Positions 1-8,855 of a stretch of 64,000 bases of DNA are shown piece after piece (the stretch's first letter is position 1; every line of letters begins with the position of its first letter). A program made the translations under genes and the position numbers. Under the pieces are notes generated by a model. It made no database searches. It had not been told where the DNA came from and was given only the letters and a program-made list of their open reading frames with translations. The stretch is taken from positions 935,001 through 999,000 of the forward strand of contig NZ_CP075566.1 of NCBI RefSeq assembly GCF_018502625.1. Direction: 5' to 3'. The DNA is from Pseudomonas hormoni (GTDB lineage: Bacteria; Pseudomonadota; Gammaproteobacteria; Pseudomonadales; Pseudomonadaceae).

Positions 1-972
1 CACAGCGGCAAGGGCGCGGAAAACTACCAGCTGACCCTGACCGTCGACTACTCCGGCGCCCACAACACCACCCCGGACTACCACGGCACCTACACCGTCA
101 ACGATCACCACGGCGGCAGCGACAACGCCGGCGTGACCATCACCTATCAGGACGGCCACACCCTCACCGGCACGGCGGGCGATGACGTGTTGGTGGCGGG
201 CACCGGCGACAACGTGATCAACGCGGGCGACGGCAACGACGTGCTCTCCGCCGGTGCCGGCAACAACGAACTCCACGGCGGCGCCGGCAATGACTTGCTG
301 TACAGCGGACCGGGCAACGACCTGCTCGACGGCGGCACCGGCCTCGACACCGCGAGCTACGCCCATGCCACCGCCGGGGTCAAAGTCGACCTGAGCCTGC
401 TCAGCGCGCAAAACACCCAGGGCGCCGGTACCGATACCCTGACCGCCATCGAGAACCTCACCGGCTCCGACTTCGACGACAAGCTCACCGGTGACAACCA
501 CAACAACATCATCACCGGCGGCCTCGGCAACGATGTGCTCAATGGGGGCGGCGGCGACGACTTGCTCATCGGCGGCCTCGGCAACAACACCCTAACCGGT
601 GGTGCCGGCGTCGACACCTTCCAGTGGCTCAAAGGCAACAGCGGCCACGACGTGGTCACCGACTTCACACCGGGCACTGACAAACTCGACCTGTCGCAAC
701 TGCTGCAAGGCGAGAACGGCACCGCGGCGTCGCTGGATGACTACCTGCACTTCAAAGTCACCGGCAGCGGCGATTCACTGGTCACCAGCATCGACGTCAG
801 CGGCATGGCGGGTGCTGCGCCGAACCAGACTATCGATCTGGCAGGTGTGGACCTGGCCAGCCATTACGGCGTGGCGCCGGGGGCGGGCGGGGTGATTGCC
901 GGCGGGGCGGATACAGCGACCATCATCAACGGCATGTTGAATGACCATTCGTTGAAGGTGGATACCGTGTGA
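1..972 (+). CDS. C-terminal part of a type I-secreted RTX repeat adhesin (5' end outside window)
   Basis: The frame is open from the first base and ends at TGA 970-972, so 323 residues of a larger protein are visible. The first ~40 residues look like the end of a beta-sandwich repeat. Two clusters of glycine/aspartate nonapeptides follow (nt ~150-345 and ~520-595), with motifs such as GGAGNDLL and GGLGNDVLNG, the Ca2+-binding beta-roll typical of RTX proteins. The final ~130 residues (DVVTDFTPGTDKLDLSQLL onward) match the style of the C-terminal type I secretion target domain found in LapA-type giant adhesins and related exoproteins. The protein is expected to leave the cell through an ABC/MFP/TolC-like exporter and act at the surface. 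No exporter gene lies downstream. Size and adhesin class cannot be judged without the 5' part. Confidence 0.9.
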   Translation, partial: HSGKGAENYQLTLTVDYSGAHNTTPDYHGTYTVNDHHGGSDNAGVTITYQDGHTLTGTAGDDVLVAGTGDNVINAGDGNDVLSAGAGNNELHGGAGNDLLYSGPGNDLLDGGTGLDTASYAHATAGVKVDLSLLSAQNTQGAGTDTLTAIENLTGSDFDDKLTGDNHNNIITGGLGNDVLNGGGGDDLLIGGLGNNTLTGGAGVDTFQWLKGNSGHDVVTDFTPGTDKLDLSQLLQGENGTAASLDDYLHFKVTGSGDSLVTSIDVSGMAGAAPNQTIDLAGVDLASHYGVAPGAGGVIAGGADTATIINGMLNDHSLKVDTV

Positions 973-990
973 CCTGAAACCTTAAACGAC

Positions 991-1029
991 AAAACCCGCC
1001 ATCCCTGTGTAAGGGGTGGCGGGTTTTTT
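991..1029 (+). terminator. Rho-independent terminator after the RTX gene
   Basis: ACCCGCCATCCC and GGGGTGGCGGGT form a long GC-rich stem around a short loop and are followed directly by TTTTTTG. It lies 20 bases after the RTX stop codon. Confidence 0.9.
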
Positions 1030-1254
1030 GTTGTGCGGAATTTAGGGAAGTGTCCGACCAGCGGTAGCAAAACCTGTGATTTCTGACAGTAGCCAGCCTT
1101 TCGTGTCTGCCTTTAAATCGAGACATCGAGATGAGTGGGGCAATGGTGCGAACACTCATTGATTTAACACAGGTGATCAGTGTCGGCGCTCTTCGTTCGG
1201 CATTGGAAGACCGCATATCTGGGCGATAAAGCTCAACATCAAAGGAGTAGCGAA

Positions 1255-3225
1255 ATGTCTATCAAACAAGGCTTTCCTGTTAACGCCAGAAAAAGAAGAA
1301 TGGACTACCTGGCGTATCGAAACAGCATACGCGTTATTGATATGGAGGCTCCTTCTCCTGGCGACGCCAACCCCTTTTTGGATCCTTTGGAAGCAGGCGG
1401 CCCGAAGTACCTTCCTTATAGTTTTTTTAGTAAGCCGCTGGAATTTATGCTCCCGCAATTTGACGGGCAAGATGCCCTGCCATCGAGTTTCATTGAGGCG
1501 TTTCTGACGGTAGATGGTTCCCCGGATACCGCATCAAAATTTGAAGGGCTAACACCTCTTGACCCCCTTCCTCCCATTCCCATGACCCTCCGGTTGGCGA
1601 CCAAAGATGCTCCCGGTTTGCGTAAAATCAGTTTGGCCTTCGAGTTTCAGGGTAACCCTGCGGACGTAGGGGTATTCGAATACGTGGTCGATACCGCCGC
1701 GCCCTTGCTCGACAAGTCAGTAGAACCACCGCAAACCGCAATAGATTATGGATTGGATCCGGATGACTTTGCCGCAGGTAAGACTGTTAAGTTGAAGTAT
1801 GCGCCTTGGTCGAATCAGAAGCTTGGGGCTAAAATTACATGCTATATCGGTCGTGATAAAAATACTAAGCAAGAAGTTGGGTCTATAACAATTACAGAGG
1901 CTAACTTAAATCAAACGCTAGAGTTCGATTTGACGACTGCTCACGTCCTTAATTTCGATGGGAGGTATATTGTTTTTTGTGAGGCAACGAGTTATCCAGG
2001 CGTTCCGTCCTTGCCATCCGCAGAAACAGTATTGTATGTGTTCAAAGATCTTAAACCTGTTGTGGCAGAACCCCTGAACGTTCCCCAAATACCAGATCCG
2101 ACGCTTGATATGATTGGTGTTCAGGAATTGATCGATGGGTTGGGTGCCGGCCTTAAACTGCCGATTCCAAACTTTAATAGTTCACTGGATACAATTGTAT
2201 ATAACATCGATGGAGTAGATCAGCCTGAGAAGGCTATACCCGCAAGTGAATTTTTGCATAATCTTGATAACCATGCGCTTATTGAAAAGGGGCATCTCAG
2301 AAGTGATCTGAAACTGGGCTACAGAATTAAACGTGGCATCTTTTTTTATCCGATTACACCTATCGTCACCAATTATTTGCTGGACACCCGAAAACCATGT
2401 GCACCGTTTGACCCCGCTAAACCCAGTCCCCCAGACGAGAGTATGCTTCTCCCGTGGATTAAGGGGCCGGTCTCCGATGACATCAATATACTGACGGCAG
2501 CAGATAAACAACATGGTGGGGCCGTTAAAGGGTATTTACCCTATCATACTCTTTTCAAAGTAGGAGACTCTGCTCAATTGTACGTTGGTGGTCATGAAGT
2601 TCCACCGCCGGGCGGAATCTTTGAACCGAGTGACTCTGATGATCGAGGCAAACCCGTTGAGTTTACGTTTGATTGGGACTTTCTTGCGAGTGTCCCGGGT
2701 AGTGGTGCCACACAACTTCAGGTCCGTGTGACGCATGACCTGAATTTTAATGAAGCGGATTCTAGATTGGATTATGCGAATATCAATTTAACGCCAATCG
2801 TCTTGGCCGCGGCCGGATTCAAATACATGCATTCCAATCCGTTGATAGGTTTGAACTGTAGCGCGTTGAGAAAACTGCCCGATGGCTCGATAGTGTTGGT
2901 TGTTAATGTTCCTGCGGATACACGGCTGGCGAACAATCAAGTTACGGTGAAGTACGAAGGGTATGCTACAAATACTCCTGGGACTCCTATTTCCGGATCT
3001 GAGTGGGCGGATGCTCCATATGCCCCTACTCCAGCTGAAGCGGCTGCCGGTTATGAGAGGTATATGCCCTATGCATATATGCTGGCGACGCTCAATGGTT
3101 ATGGTCGGGTGAGCTATGAGGTCACTATCAATAAGGAATTTGTCGCGAGAGATGGCGATGTTGTTCGGGTCAGTGCGTATAACGGCACGGATACATGCGA
3201 TCTGACAAAACCGATTGATGCATAG
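1255..3225 (+). CDS. Hypothetical protein, 656 aa, AT-richer than its neighbours
   Basis: I do not recognise the family. The start is ATG 1255, because AAAGGAG sits 7 bases upstream; an in-frame GTG at 1180 has no such site. No signal peptide or membrane segment is evident. The N-terminus is basic (NARKRRMDYL). The body is rich in beta-forming, proline and aspartate stretches, with several segments resembling the edge strands of Ig-like sandwiches (for example residues ~110-150 and ~500-560). The reading frame is visibly lower in GC and uses many A/T-ending codons compared with the RTX gene before it and the autotransporter after it, which suggests more recent acquisition. It sits as a single gene between two terminator-like hairpins, in a block of surface or secreted proteins. 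Function unknown. Confidence 0.8.
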   Translation: MSIKQGFPVNARKRRMDYLAYRNSIRVIDMEAPSPGDANPFLDPLEAGGPKYLPYSFFSKPLEFMLPQFDGQDALPSSFIEAFLTVDGSPDTASKFEGLTPLDPLPPIPMTLRLATKDAPGLRKISLAFEFQGNPADVGVFEYVVDTAAPLLDKSVEPPQTAIDYGLDPDDFAAGKTVKLKYAPWSNQKLGAKITCYIGRDKNTKQEVGSITITEANLNQTLEFDLTTAHVLNFDGRYIVFCEATSYPGVPSLPSAETVLYVFKDLKPVVAEPLNVPQIPDPTLDMIGVQELIDGLGAGLKLPIPNFNSSLDTIVYNIDGVDQPEKAIPASEFLHNLDNHALIEKGHLRSDLKLGYRIKRGIFFYPITPIVTNYLLDTRKPCAPFDPAKPSPPDESMLLPWIKGPVSDDINILTAADKQHGGAVKGYLPYHTLFKVGDSAQLYVGGHEVPPPGGIFEPSDSDDRGKPVEFTFDWDFLASVPGSGATQLQVRVTHDLNFNEADSRLDYANINLTPIVLAAAGFKYMHSNPLIGLNCSALRKLPDGSIVLVVNVPADTRLANNQVTVKYEGYATNTPGTPISGSEWADAPYAPTPAEAAAGYERYMPYAYMLATLNGYGRVSYEVTINKEFVARDGDVVRVSAYNGTDTCDLTKPIDA

Positions 3226-3267
3226 GTCGAGTGCCAGTAGGCAAAAGTATCCTGGCTGAGTCCAACT

Positions 3268-3310
3268 GTATATCCGGTGTCGAGGCGCCGGATATACGGA
3301 GTTGTTTTTA
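3268..3310 (+). terminator. Terminator-like perfect hairpin
   Basis: GTATATCCGG (3268-3277) and CCGGATATAC (3288-3297) form a perfect 10-bp stem with a 10-base loop, followed by GGAGTTGTTTTTA. It lies 42 bases after the stop of the 656-aa gene. The T tract is imperfect, so termination is probable but not certain. Confidence 0.6.
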
Positions 3311-3448
3311 TTGAGTTTCCTGCATCGGTTTTTTCTCACGCTTTCAGAGATTAATCCTACATTTTTTTGTAGGAAGTCTCTGTATCGTCCGCAGCCCTCA
3401 ACGTTCTCCGCTTCTTTGCAGGAGACAAGAAGACGAAAGGACAGAACC

Positions 3449-5728
3449 ATGAGTTTGGACAACCTAGCCTCAAATAAACCTGTGACCGTAACGACATTCA
3501 AAGTGCTGGCATTGTTGCCGGCTTTTTTTTTGGTAAGCACTTCCGCGATGGCGGCGATCGAAGTTGGCGCCGGCGAGAACGTGACGATCGATCCGACGGA
3601 CCCAATCAGCGACTATGTGGTGAAAGATGGCGGCATACTCAATGCAGGGGCAGTAACGACCCAAAGCTTGACCATCCAGACCGGGTCGACCTTGAACATC
3701 GACGGCGCGACCGTCAATGGCAATCCCGGCTTCTATGGGATTCAGGTTTCTGATAGTCAGGCCACCATTCGACGGGCCACCGTGACGGCGGACACCCGTG
3801 CTTTATGGGTGGCTCGACCACCGTCGTCGACGCAGGGCTCGACGGTCGAGGCTACCGATAGCCGGTTCCTGGGCGGAGAGACCGGCGCACTGGTCACCGG
3901 TCTGAGTACCTTGACGCTAACCAACAGTGAACTGCGGGGCACCAATGCCGGCAGCATCGGCCTGGACAGTCGCGGCGGTGATGTACGCGCACTGGCAGGC
4001 ACGCTGATCAGCGGCGACAGCGCGGGCGTACGGATGACCAATGACGCCAACGGCCTCGGTACCAATACATTGCTGCTGGACAATTCCACCGTAGAAGGTC
4101 GCAGCGGGCCGGCGATTCTGGTGGAAGGCGGCGTTCTAGGCGCGACCATCCAAGTGCAGAACAACAGTGTTCTGCGGGCGGCTGACGGGACTCTGTTGAA
4201 GGTACAAGGCGCCTCCTCGGCGGCAATGAATGTCGTCGGCAGTGCGCTGGAAGGCAACGTGCAAGTCCTGCAGAACAGCACCGTCGACCTCTCGTTCCAC
4301 GGCGGCTCGATGGTGGGGGACATCCTGCGTGAAAGCGGCTCCACCGCCAATGTCACCTTGAACAATGGCTCATCGTTCACCGGGCGCTTGAATAACAGCA
4401 ACCTGACGCTCAACCAGTCGAGCCTGACCATGGTCGACAATGACAGGATCGACAACTTGTCGATGAACGACGGCATTGTCAATTTCGGTACGCCTGGCGC
4501 GGTGCGTGCGAATCGTCAACTCGAAGTGGGTACGCTCAATGGCAACGGCATCATTGCCATGCAGGGCAATTTCCAGACCGGTGCAAGCGACTTGCTGAAA
4601 GCCGATACGGCTACCGGCAGCTACGAATTGGCCGTCAATGCTTCGGGTAAGGACGCAACGTCTCCTCAACCATTGACGCTGGTGCAGATCGCCAATAACC
4701 ACGCCGCCTTCTCGTTGCTGGGAGGCCGGGTTGACGTGGGGACATTTGAATACGATCTGGAAGAAAGAACCAATGCCACCGGCGGCACCGAGTATTACCT
4801 GAACCCTACCACCCGGCTCACGTCCGGTGCGCAATCGGTGGCGGCCCTGTTTCAAACCGCCCTTACCGTGTCGTATGGCGAATTGAAGTCGCTGGAAAAC
4901 CGCATGAGCGAGTTGCAGGCGGACGATAAGCGCCATGGCCTGTGGGTACGGTCGTATGGCAATAAGTGGAACGTTGACGACGGTTCATCGGGTGTGGGTT
5001 ATCGTCAACAGCAGCAGGGTTTCACTATGGGCGCGGACACCCGGCTGGGTGACAGTCCCTGGACGGTCGGTATGCTGGCGGGTTACAGCAAGTCCGATCT
5101 GGATCTCAATGGCGGCACCTCGGCCGAGGTCAACAGTTACTACTTCGGTCCCTATTTTGGCTGGCTGAATCGCGACACTGGCTACTACGTTGATGGCGCT
5201 CTGAAGTTCAACCATTTCCGCAATGAATCCAAAGTCAGGATGAGCGATGGCAAGCGTGCCGAAGGCGATTACAGCAACTCGGCAGTGAGTGCGATCGTAG
5301 AAGGCGGCCGCAATATCGACCTTGGGGATGGCTGGTTCGCCAAACCTTCTGCTCAGGTATCCGCCGCAGTCATCCAGGGCAAGAACTATCACCTGGACAA
5401 TGACATGGAAGCCGAAGGTGACCGCACACATTCGTTGCGGACAAAGCTGGGCGTCATGGCAGGTCGAAGCATCGATCTGGGTAATACTCAGGTGCGTCCA
5501 TACGGGCGGGTAGCGGTAGTCCATGAATTTGCATCGAACGACAACAACGTTCGGGTCAACGGAAACACGATCAATACCAACCTTTCGGGTAGCGGTTTTG
5601 AAGCCGGTGTTGGGTTGACGGCCTCGTTGTCTGAGACGCTGCGTTTAGATGTCGGTATCGATTATGCCAAGGGTAAAAATGTCGAGCAGCCCGTGGCCGT
5701 CACCTTTGGTGTGAACTATCAGTTTTAA
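3449..5728 (+). CDS. Autotransporter (type Va) outer membrane protein, 759 aa
   Basis: ATG 3449 is chosen because a plausible signal peptide starts there: a polar N-region, the hydrophobic stretch VLALLPAFFLVSTSAMA, then cleavage before AIEVG. Residues ~40-430 form a passenger of repeated short beta-strand rungs rich in Asn, Thr, Ser and Gly (pertactin-like beta-helix). From about residue 480 the sequence has the alternating pattern of a 12-strand autotransporter barrel, ending with the outer-membrane signature NYQF whose last residue is Phe. The barrel would insert through the Bam complex and export the passenger. No protease or esterase motif was seen in the passenger, so an adhesion or aggregation role is an inference. 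It is a single gene with a strong terminator behind it. Confidence 0.88.
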   Translation: MSLDNLASNKPVTVTTFKVLALLPAFFLVSTSAMAAIEVGAGENVTIDPTDPISDYVVKDGGILNAGAVTTQSLTIQTGSTLNIDGATVNGNPGFYGIQVSDSQATIRRATVTADTRALWVARPPSSTQGSTVEATDSRFLGGETGALVTGLSTLTLTNSELRGTNAGSIGLDSRGGDVRALAGTLISGDSAGVRMTNDANGLGTNTLLLDNSTVEGRSGPAILVEGGVLGATIQVQNNSVLRAADGTLLKVQGASSAAMNVVGSALEGNVQVLQNSTVDLSFHGGSMVGDILRESGSTANVTLNNGSSFTGRLNNSNLTLNQSSLTMVDNDRIDNLSMNDGIVNFGTPGAVRANRQLEVGTLNGNGIIAMQGNFQTGASDLLKADTATGSYELAVNASGKDATSPQPLTLVQIANNHAAFSLLGGRVDVGTFEYDLEERTNATGGTEYYLNPTTRLTSGAQSVAALFQTALTVSYGELKSLENRMSELQADDKRHGLWVRSYGNKWNVDDGSSGVGYRQQQQGFTMGADTRLGDSPWTVGMLAGYSKSDLDLNGGTSAEVNSYYFGPYFGWLNRDTGYYVDGALKFNHFRNESKVRMSDGKRAEGDYSNSAVSAIVEGGRNIDLGDGWFAKPSAQVSAAVIQGKNYHLDNDMEAEGDRTHSLRTKLGVMAGRSIDLGNTQVRPYGRVAVVHEFASNDNNVRVNGNTINTNLSGSGFEAGVGLTASLSETLRLDVGIDYAKGKNVEQPVAVTFGVNYQF

Positions 5729-5737
5729 ATGTGAGGG

Positions 5738-5771
5738 ACGAAAAAAAACCGCTATAAGCGGTTTTTTTTCG
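5738..5771. terminator. Bidirectional terminator between convergent genes
   Basis: An A-tract, AACCGC, the loop TATAA, GCGGTT and a run of T form a symmetrical hairpin. It can end both the autotransporter transcript (+) and the Ig-like repeat gene (-), which ends at 5792. Confidence 0.9.
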
Positions 5772-5791
5772 TTCTGTCTGCTGCAAGTTTT

Positions 5792-7285
5792 TTAGCTTTT
5801 GGAAGGGGGCTGTGCGACGACCCTCCATGGATCGGACTCAGCCGTTTCATCTTCCGTCAGGGCAATAATTTCATAGGTTTCCCCGACTTTCAGATCGCTT
5901 AGGAAAAACGCCCATTTACCTTCATCGTTGGTGGTCTCTGATTTTGTTTGGATAACACCGTTGACCTTTATCTTGACCACACTATTCGGCGTATGGTCGC
6001 CCCTGGCAATAAACCAGCTCTTGTTTATGTCTCCGCCATCAGCAATTACATTCCCGTCGGCATCATAAATACGGGTGTTTGTCGGTGCGTTGGAGGCCGC
6101 TTTCACGGCAAACGGATAAGGATCGGAGGTCCCGCCATCTGTCCATTGTGCGACGGCGGTGAGGTCGTAGGGGCCGTCGGCCAGCGGGCCAATCGGATGC
6201 TTGTACCGACCTGCGGCATCCACTGTGGCTTCACCCAACGAGTCGGTGCCGTTGAAAATTTCTACCTTCTCATCCTTTTTACCTTCCCCTTCGACATACA
6301 GGGAGGTTTTGGACGTTGTGGTGTTTTTTTCGATCTTGTTTCCGTCAAGGTCGGTGACCTTGTCGAGGGTTGCCAGTTTGATAGCTTCCACGGTAAACGG
6401 ATAAGGATCGGAGGTCCCGCCATCTGTCCATTGTGCGACGGCGGTGAGGTCGTAGGGGCCGTCGGCCAGCGGGCCAATCGGATGCTTGTACCGACCTGCG
6501 GCATCCACTGTGGCTTCACCCAACGAGTCGGTGCCGTTGAAAATTTCTACCTTCTCATCCTTTTTACCTTCCCCTTCGACATACAGGGAGGTTTTGGACG
6601 TTGTGGTGTTTTTTCCGATTTCGTTTCCGTCAAGGTCGGTCACCTTGTCGAGGGTTACCGGCGTGGTAACGTCCTCTTTTACGGTAAAGTTGAAAACGGT
6701 TGACTCATTGTCATTGGTAGCCTTGACCTTGATGCGGTAGGTTGCTGGTTCCAGATCGGTCAGAACAAAAGTACATTTTCCGCAGTTATTAGTTGGTTCC
6801 GTTTTAAGTAAATCTTCACCATTAAATAACCGGGCATTCTGGCTCGGGATCGCGTTTACGAAGAAGGTGACTTCTGTAGTACTGATGGTGTCATTGTCAG
6901 CAATCGGCTTCCCATCGCTGAGTACTTCGTTGATGATCGGCGTCCGGGTAGCCGCCGTAAAGTTTCTGGGCAGTGACGAAGGGTTGGGACTCCATTGGCC
7001 GACGGCGCGCACCTTGTAGCAATCGAAGTGCTTCAAATCGAGCAGCGGGCTTTCCCATTCGCCGGAATCGCCGGTGGTTGCTTCGCCCAGTTCTTCATTA
7101 CCGTTCATTATCCATACTTTGTTTTTTGGTTCAGCGTTGATGCCGGAAACTTTAATGGCCGTTTCGTAGGTGGTTCTGCCAATGGAAACGCCGTTACGAT
7201 CGAGGATTTTGCTGACTGTTAAAAGATTTTCGTCAACCAGATCGTTGGTCGTCTGCGATAAATTGTTCGAGGGGAAATCGGTCAT
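5792..7285 (-). CDS. Ig-like repeat surface protein, 497 aa, with a 95-aa tandem duplication
   Basis: The protein is built of about five Ig-like/fibronectin-like sandwich modules of ~90 residues. Each has a pattern of G-x-x-V-x-I-x-N-G, then D-x-x-G-x-W/Y, then a terminal strand. Two central modules are almost identical (TLDKVTDLDGN...PYPF, ~95 aa each). No classical signal peptide, membrane anchor or sorting signal is visible, and the N-terminus is polar (MTDFPSNN). Two ATGs lie six bases apart at the start; the second (7285) is preferred because GGAG lies 8 bases before it, against 2 for the first. Similar multi-Ig proteins in Pseudomonas are usually annotated hypothetical. A binding or adhesive role is inferred only from the fold. 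Confidence 0.75.
   Translation of the reverse strand: MTDFPSNNLSQTTNDLVDENLLTVSKILDRNGVSIGRTTYETAIKVSGINAEPKNKVWIMNGNEELGEATTGDSGEWESPLLDLKHFDCYKVRAVGQWSPNPSSLPRNFTAATRTPIINEVLSDGKPIADNDTISTTEVTFFVNAIPSQNARLFNGEDLLKTEPTNNCGKCTFVLTDLEPATYRIKVKATNDNESTVFNFTVKEDVTTPVTLDKVTDLDGNEIGKNTTTSKTSLYVEGEGKKDEKVEIFNGTDSLGEATVDAAGRYKHPIGPLADGPYDLTAVAQWTDGGTSDPYPFTVEAIKLATLDKVTDLDGNKIEKNTTTSKTSLYVEGEGKKDEKVEIFNGTDSLGEATVDAAGRYKHPIGPLADGPYDLTAVAQWTDGGTSDPYPFAVKAASNAPTNTRIYDADGNVIADGGDINKSWFIARGDHTPNSVVKIKVNGVIQTKSETTNDEGKWAFFLSDLKVGETYEIIALTEDETAESDPWRVVAQPPSKS
6097..6374 (-). repeat. Tandem repeat unit B (285-bp period)
   Basis: This segment repeats at a fixed 285-base offset (95 codons) in 6382-6659. Only scattered base differences were seen, for example TTTTTTTCGATCTT against TTTTTTCCGATTTC near the left ends of the shared region. 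The repeat is in frame and encodes one Ig-like module. Confidence 0.9.
6382..6659 (-). repeat. Tandem repeat unit A (285-bp period)
   Basis: Near-identical partner of 6097-6374. GATGCTTGTACCGACCTGCG occurs at 6196 and again at 6481. Such DNA identity implies a very recent duplication or ongoing gene conversion. Confidence 0.9.
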
Positions 7286-7405
7286 GATCATGACTCCGGT
7301 TTGGGAAGGGACGGAGTGATTTATGGCCTCGAACTGATGAATTGGCTACTGTCAAAAATAACAGGTTTGAGTAGTTTTCCGATGAGCGGAGGGGGCGATC
7401 GCGGG

Positions 7406-7434
7406 ATTAAAAGGCGGGCTTATTCGCCTTAAAA
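7406..7434 (-). terminator. Probable terminator of the YbaN-like operon
   Basis: Read on the minus strand, AAGGCG and CGCCTT form a 6-bp stem with an 8-base loop followed by TTAAT. It lies 13 bases past the stop of the DUF454 gene. The T tract is short. Confidence 0.5.
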
Positions 7435-7446
7435 GTGAAGAGAGTT

Positions 7447-7842
7447 TCAGGATTTACGCAAAGTCTTCTGACGAACGATGTAGATCGTCACCAGCACCGC
7501 ACTGGTCAACATAAAACCGCGTGCCCACGGCAGAGGCACCAGGTAGCACGAAAATAGAATACTCACCCACATCAGGACGATGGCGTAGACCTTGCCCTTG
7601 AGCGGAATGCCGTTGCCGTCGAGGTAGTCGCGAATCCATGGCCCGAGCCGTGGATGCTCCACCAGCCAGTGGTAAAAGCGCGGCGAACTGCGGGCGAAGC
7701 AGGCCGCCGCCAGCAGCAGGAAAGGCGTGGTGGGCAATACCGGCAGGAAAATCCCGATTACCCCCAGCGCTACGCTCAGCCAGCCGATGGCCAGCAGGAG
7801 GTAGCGCAACATCAGGGAGCGGTTGCCTATGGGATTGTCCAT
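7447..7842 (-). CDS. DUF454 (YbaN-like) inner membrane protein, 131 aa
   Basis: Small membrane protein of the YbaN/DUF454 family. A hydrophobic N-terminal hairpin carries the family-typical GVIGIFLPVLPTTPFLLLAAACF, followed by FARSSPRFYHWL and a second pair of membrane segments near the C-terminus (VLMWVSILFSCYLVPL and MLTSAVLVTIYIV). ATG 7842 follows an AAGG 9 bases upstream; a second candidate, MLRYLLL, lies ten codons in. It starts 10 bases after the stop of the YecA-like gene, so the two are probably co-transcribed. The biochemical role of the family is unknown. Confidence 0.85.
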   Translation of the reverse strand: MDNPIGNRSLMLRYLLLAIGWLSVALGVIGIFLPVLPTTPFLLLAAACFARSSPRFYHWLVEHPRLGPWIRDYLDGNGIPLKGKVYAIVLMWVSILFSCYLVPLPWARGFMLTSAVLVTIYIVRQKTLRKS

Positions 7843-7852
7843 AGGCGAAACC

Positions 7853-8440
7853 TTAGTGGTGACGTGGCTTGAGAATCGCCGGTTTTTCGTCTGGCGCCTG
7901 GCACAGCAGGTACAGCGCGGTCAGGGCTTCCGGGATCTGCACGATCATGTCGTCCATCAGGTTGGCGTCTTTGGCGATGTCTTCGAACTCAGGCTGTTCG
8001 TCGAACAGACCCGAACCGACCATGATCGGCAGCAGCATTTCGCTGACTTCGTCTTCGGCGGTTTCGAACCAGGCCGCTTCGCGCAGGAACACGCCTTCCA
8101 TGAAACCGATGCACCAGCCGCGCAGGTCGGAATCATCCGGCTCTTCGCCCAGGTCCAGGTCGCACGGCAGCTCGAATTCTTCATCGGACGCCAGTTGGCG
8201 GGCGATGTGAGCCTTGAGAGCGAGCAGGGTGGATTCGATCGCTTCACGCTCGGTGTCGTCGGCATAATGCGGCTCTTCGGCGAAGAGGGCATCGATCCAT
8301 TCACGGTCGGGAACGCTTTCGGAACAGATCGACAGCGCGGTGAGGTAGCCGTGGGCGGCCACGTAGTCCAGCGCCTCGTCATGCAGTTCATCGGCGTCGA
8401 GGAAGACTTGCAGGCGGGTTAGTTGCTCAGCGAAGGACAT
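7853..8440 (-). CDS. UPF0149/YecA-family protein, 195 aa
   Basis: The protein begins MSFAEQLTRLQVFLDADELHDEAL and has the acidic, helical layout of the YgfB/YecA (UPF0149) family, including an early ALDYVAAHGYLTAL segment and a central GWCIGFMEGVF motif. There is no C-terminal SEC-type zinc motif as in full YecA, so it belongs to the shorter class. The start at 8440 is taken because the sequence before it is not protein-like; AAGG lies upstream. Function is not established for this class. It is followed immediately by the DUF454 gene. Confidence 0.85.
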   Translation of the reverse strand: MSFAEQLTRLQVFLDADELHDEALDYVAAHGYLTALSICSESVPDREWIDALFAEEPHYADDTEREAIESTLLALKAHIARQLASDEEFELPCDLDLGEEPDDSDLRGWCIGFMEGVFLREAAWFETAEDEVSEMLLPIMVGSGLFDEQPEFEDIAKDANLMDDMIVQIPEALTALYLLCQAPDEKPAILKPRHH

Positions 8441-8855
8441 TAAAGGGCTACCTTGGGAATTAAACAGATGCGGGAATTCTAGGCCTTCTTGAGCACTCAG
8501 GCCAGCCGCGCGGGATATTTGCAGCCATGCGACCTCGCGGAGCACCGCGAACAACCTGTGGGAGCGGGCTTGCCTGCGAAAGCGGTGTATCAGTCAATGT
8601 AAATGTTGAAAGTCAGGCCGCCTTCGCGAGCAAGCCCGCTCCCACAGGTTCTGCGCCATGTTGGATTTTGTGTGTCTTATCAGCGGCACCCTTTGCCGGA
8701 CAGGCCTCGGGTATACTCCCGCGTTTTGTGATGCCCTGCTGGCGTCGTGGCTGAAATGTGAAGCGTCATGCAATGCGCACTTACGATTTGTCAGTGCAGC
8801 GTTGCGGATCCTGAACCAGCCTTGCAGGGATGTTTTGGTGATTTTTGGAGTTTTT
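8441..8855. other. 415-base intergenic region between divergent yecA-like and recQ genes
   Basis: It contains one REP pair (8555-8648) and a possible -10 element TATACT (8712-8717) for recQ, with no good -35. No small gene was seen in it. Confidence 0.5.
8555..8648. repeat. REP/BIME pair
   Basis: CCTGTGGGAGCGGGCTTGC at the left and GCAAGCCCGCTCCCACAGG at the right are inverted partners of a Pseudomonas REP, separated by ~55 bases. The left copy has an extra CT within the GCGAA end. Confidence 0.9.

Noticed and set aside
150..600. CRISPR-like repeats at the left edge
   Set aside because: The periodicity is 27 bases in frame and encodes RTX nonapeptides; there are no spacers.
6097..6659. Insertion sequence or transposon duplication
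   Set aside because: The repeat is an in-frame protein module without terminal inverted repeats or a transposase.
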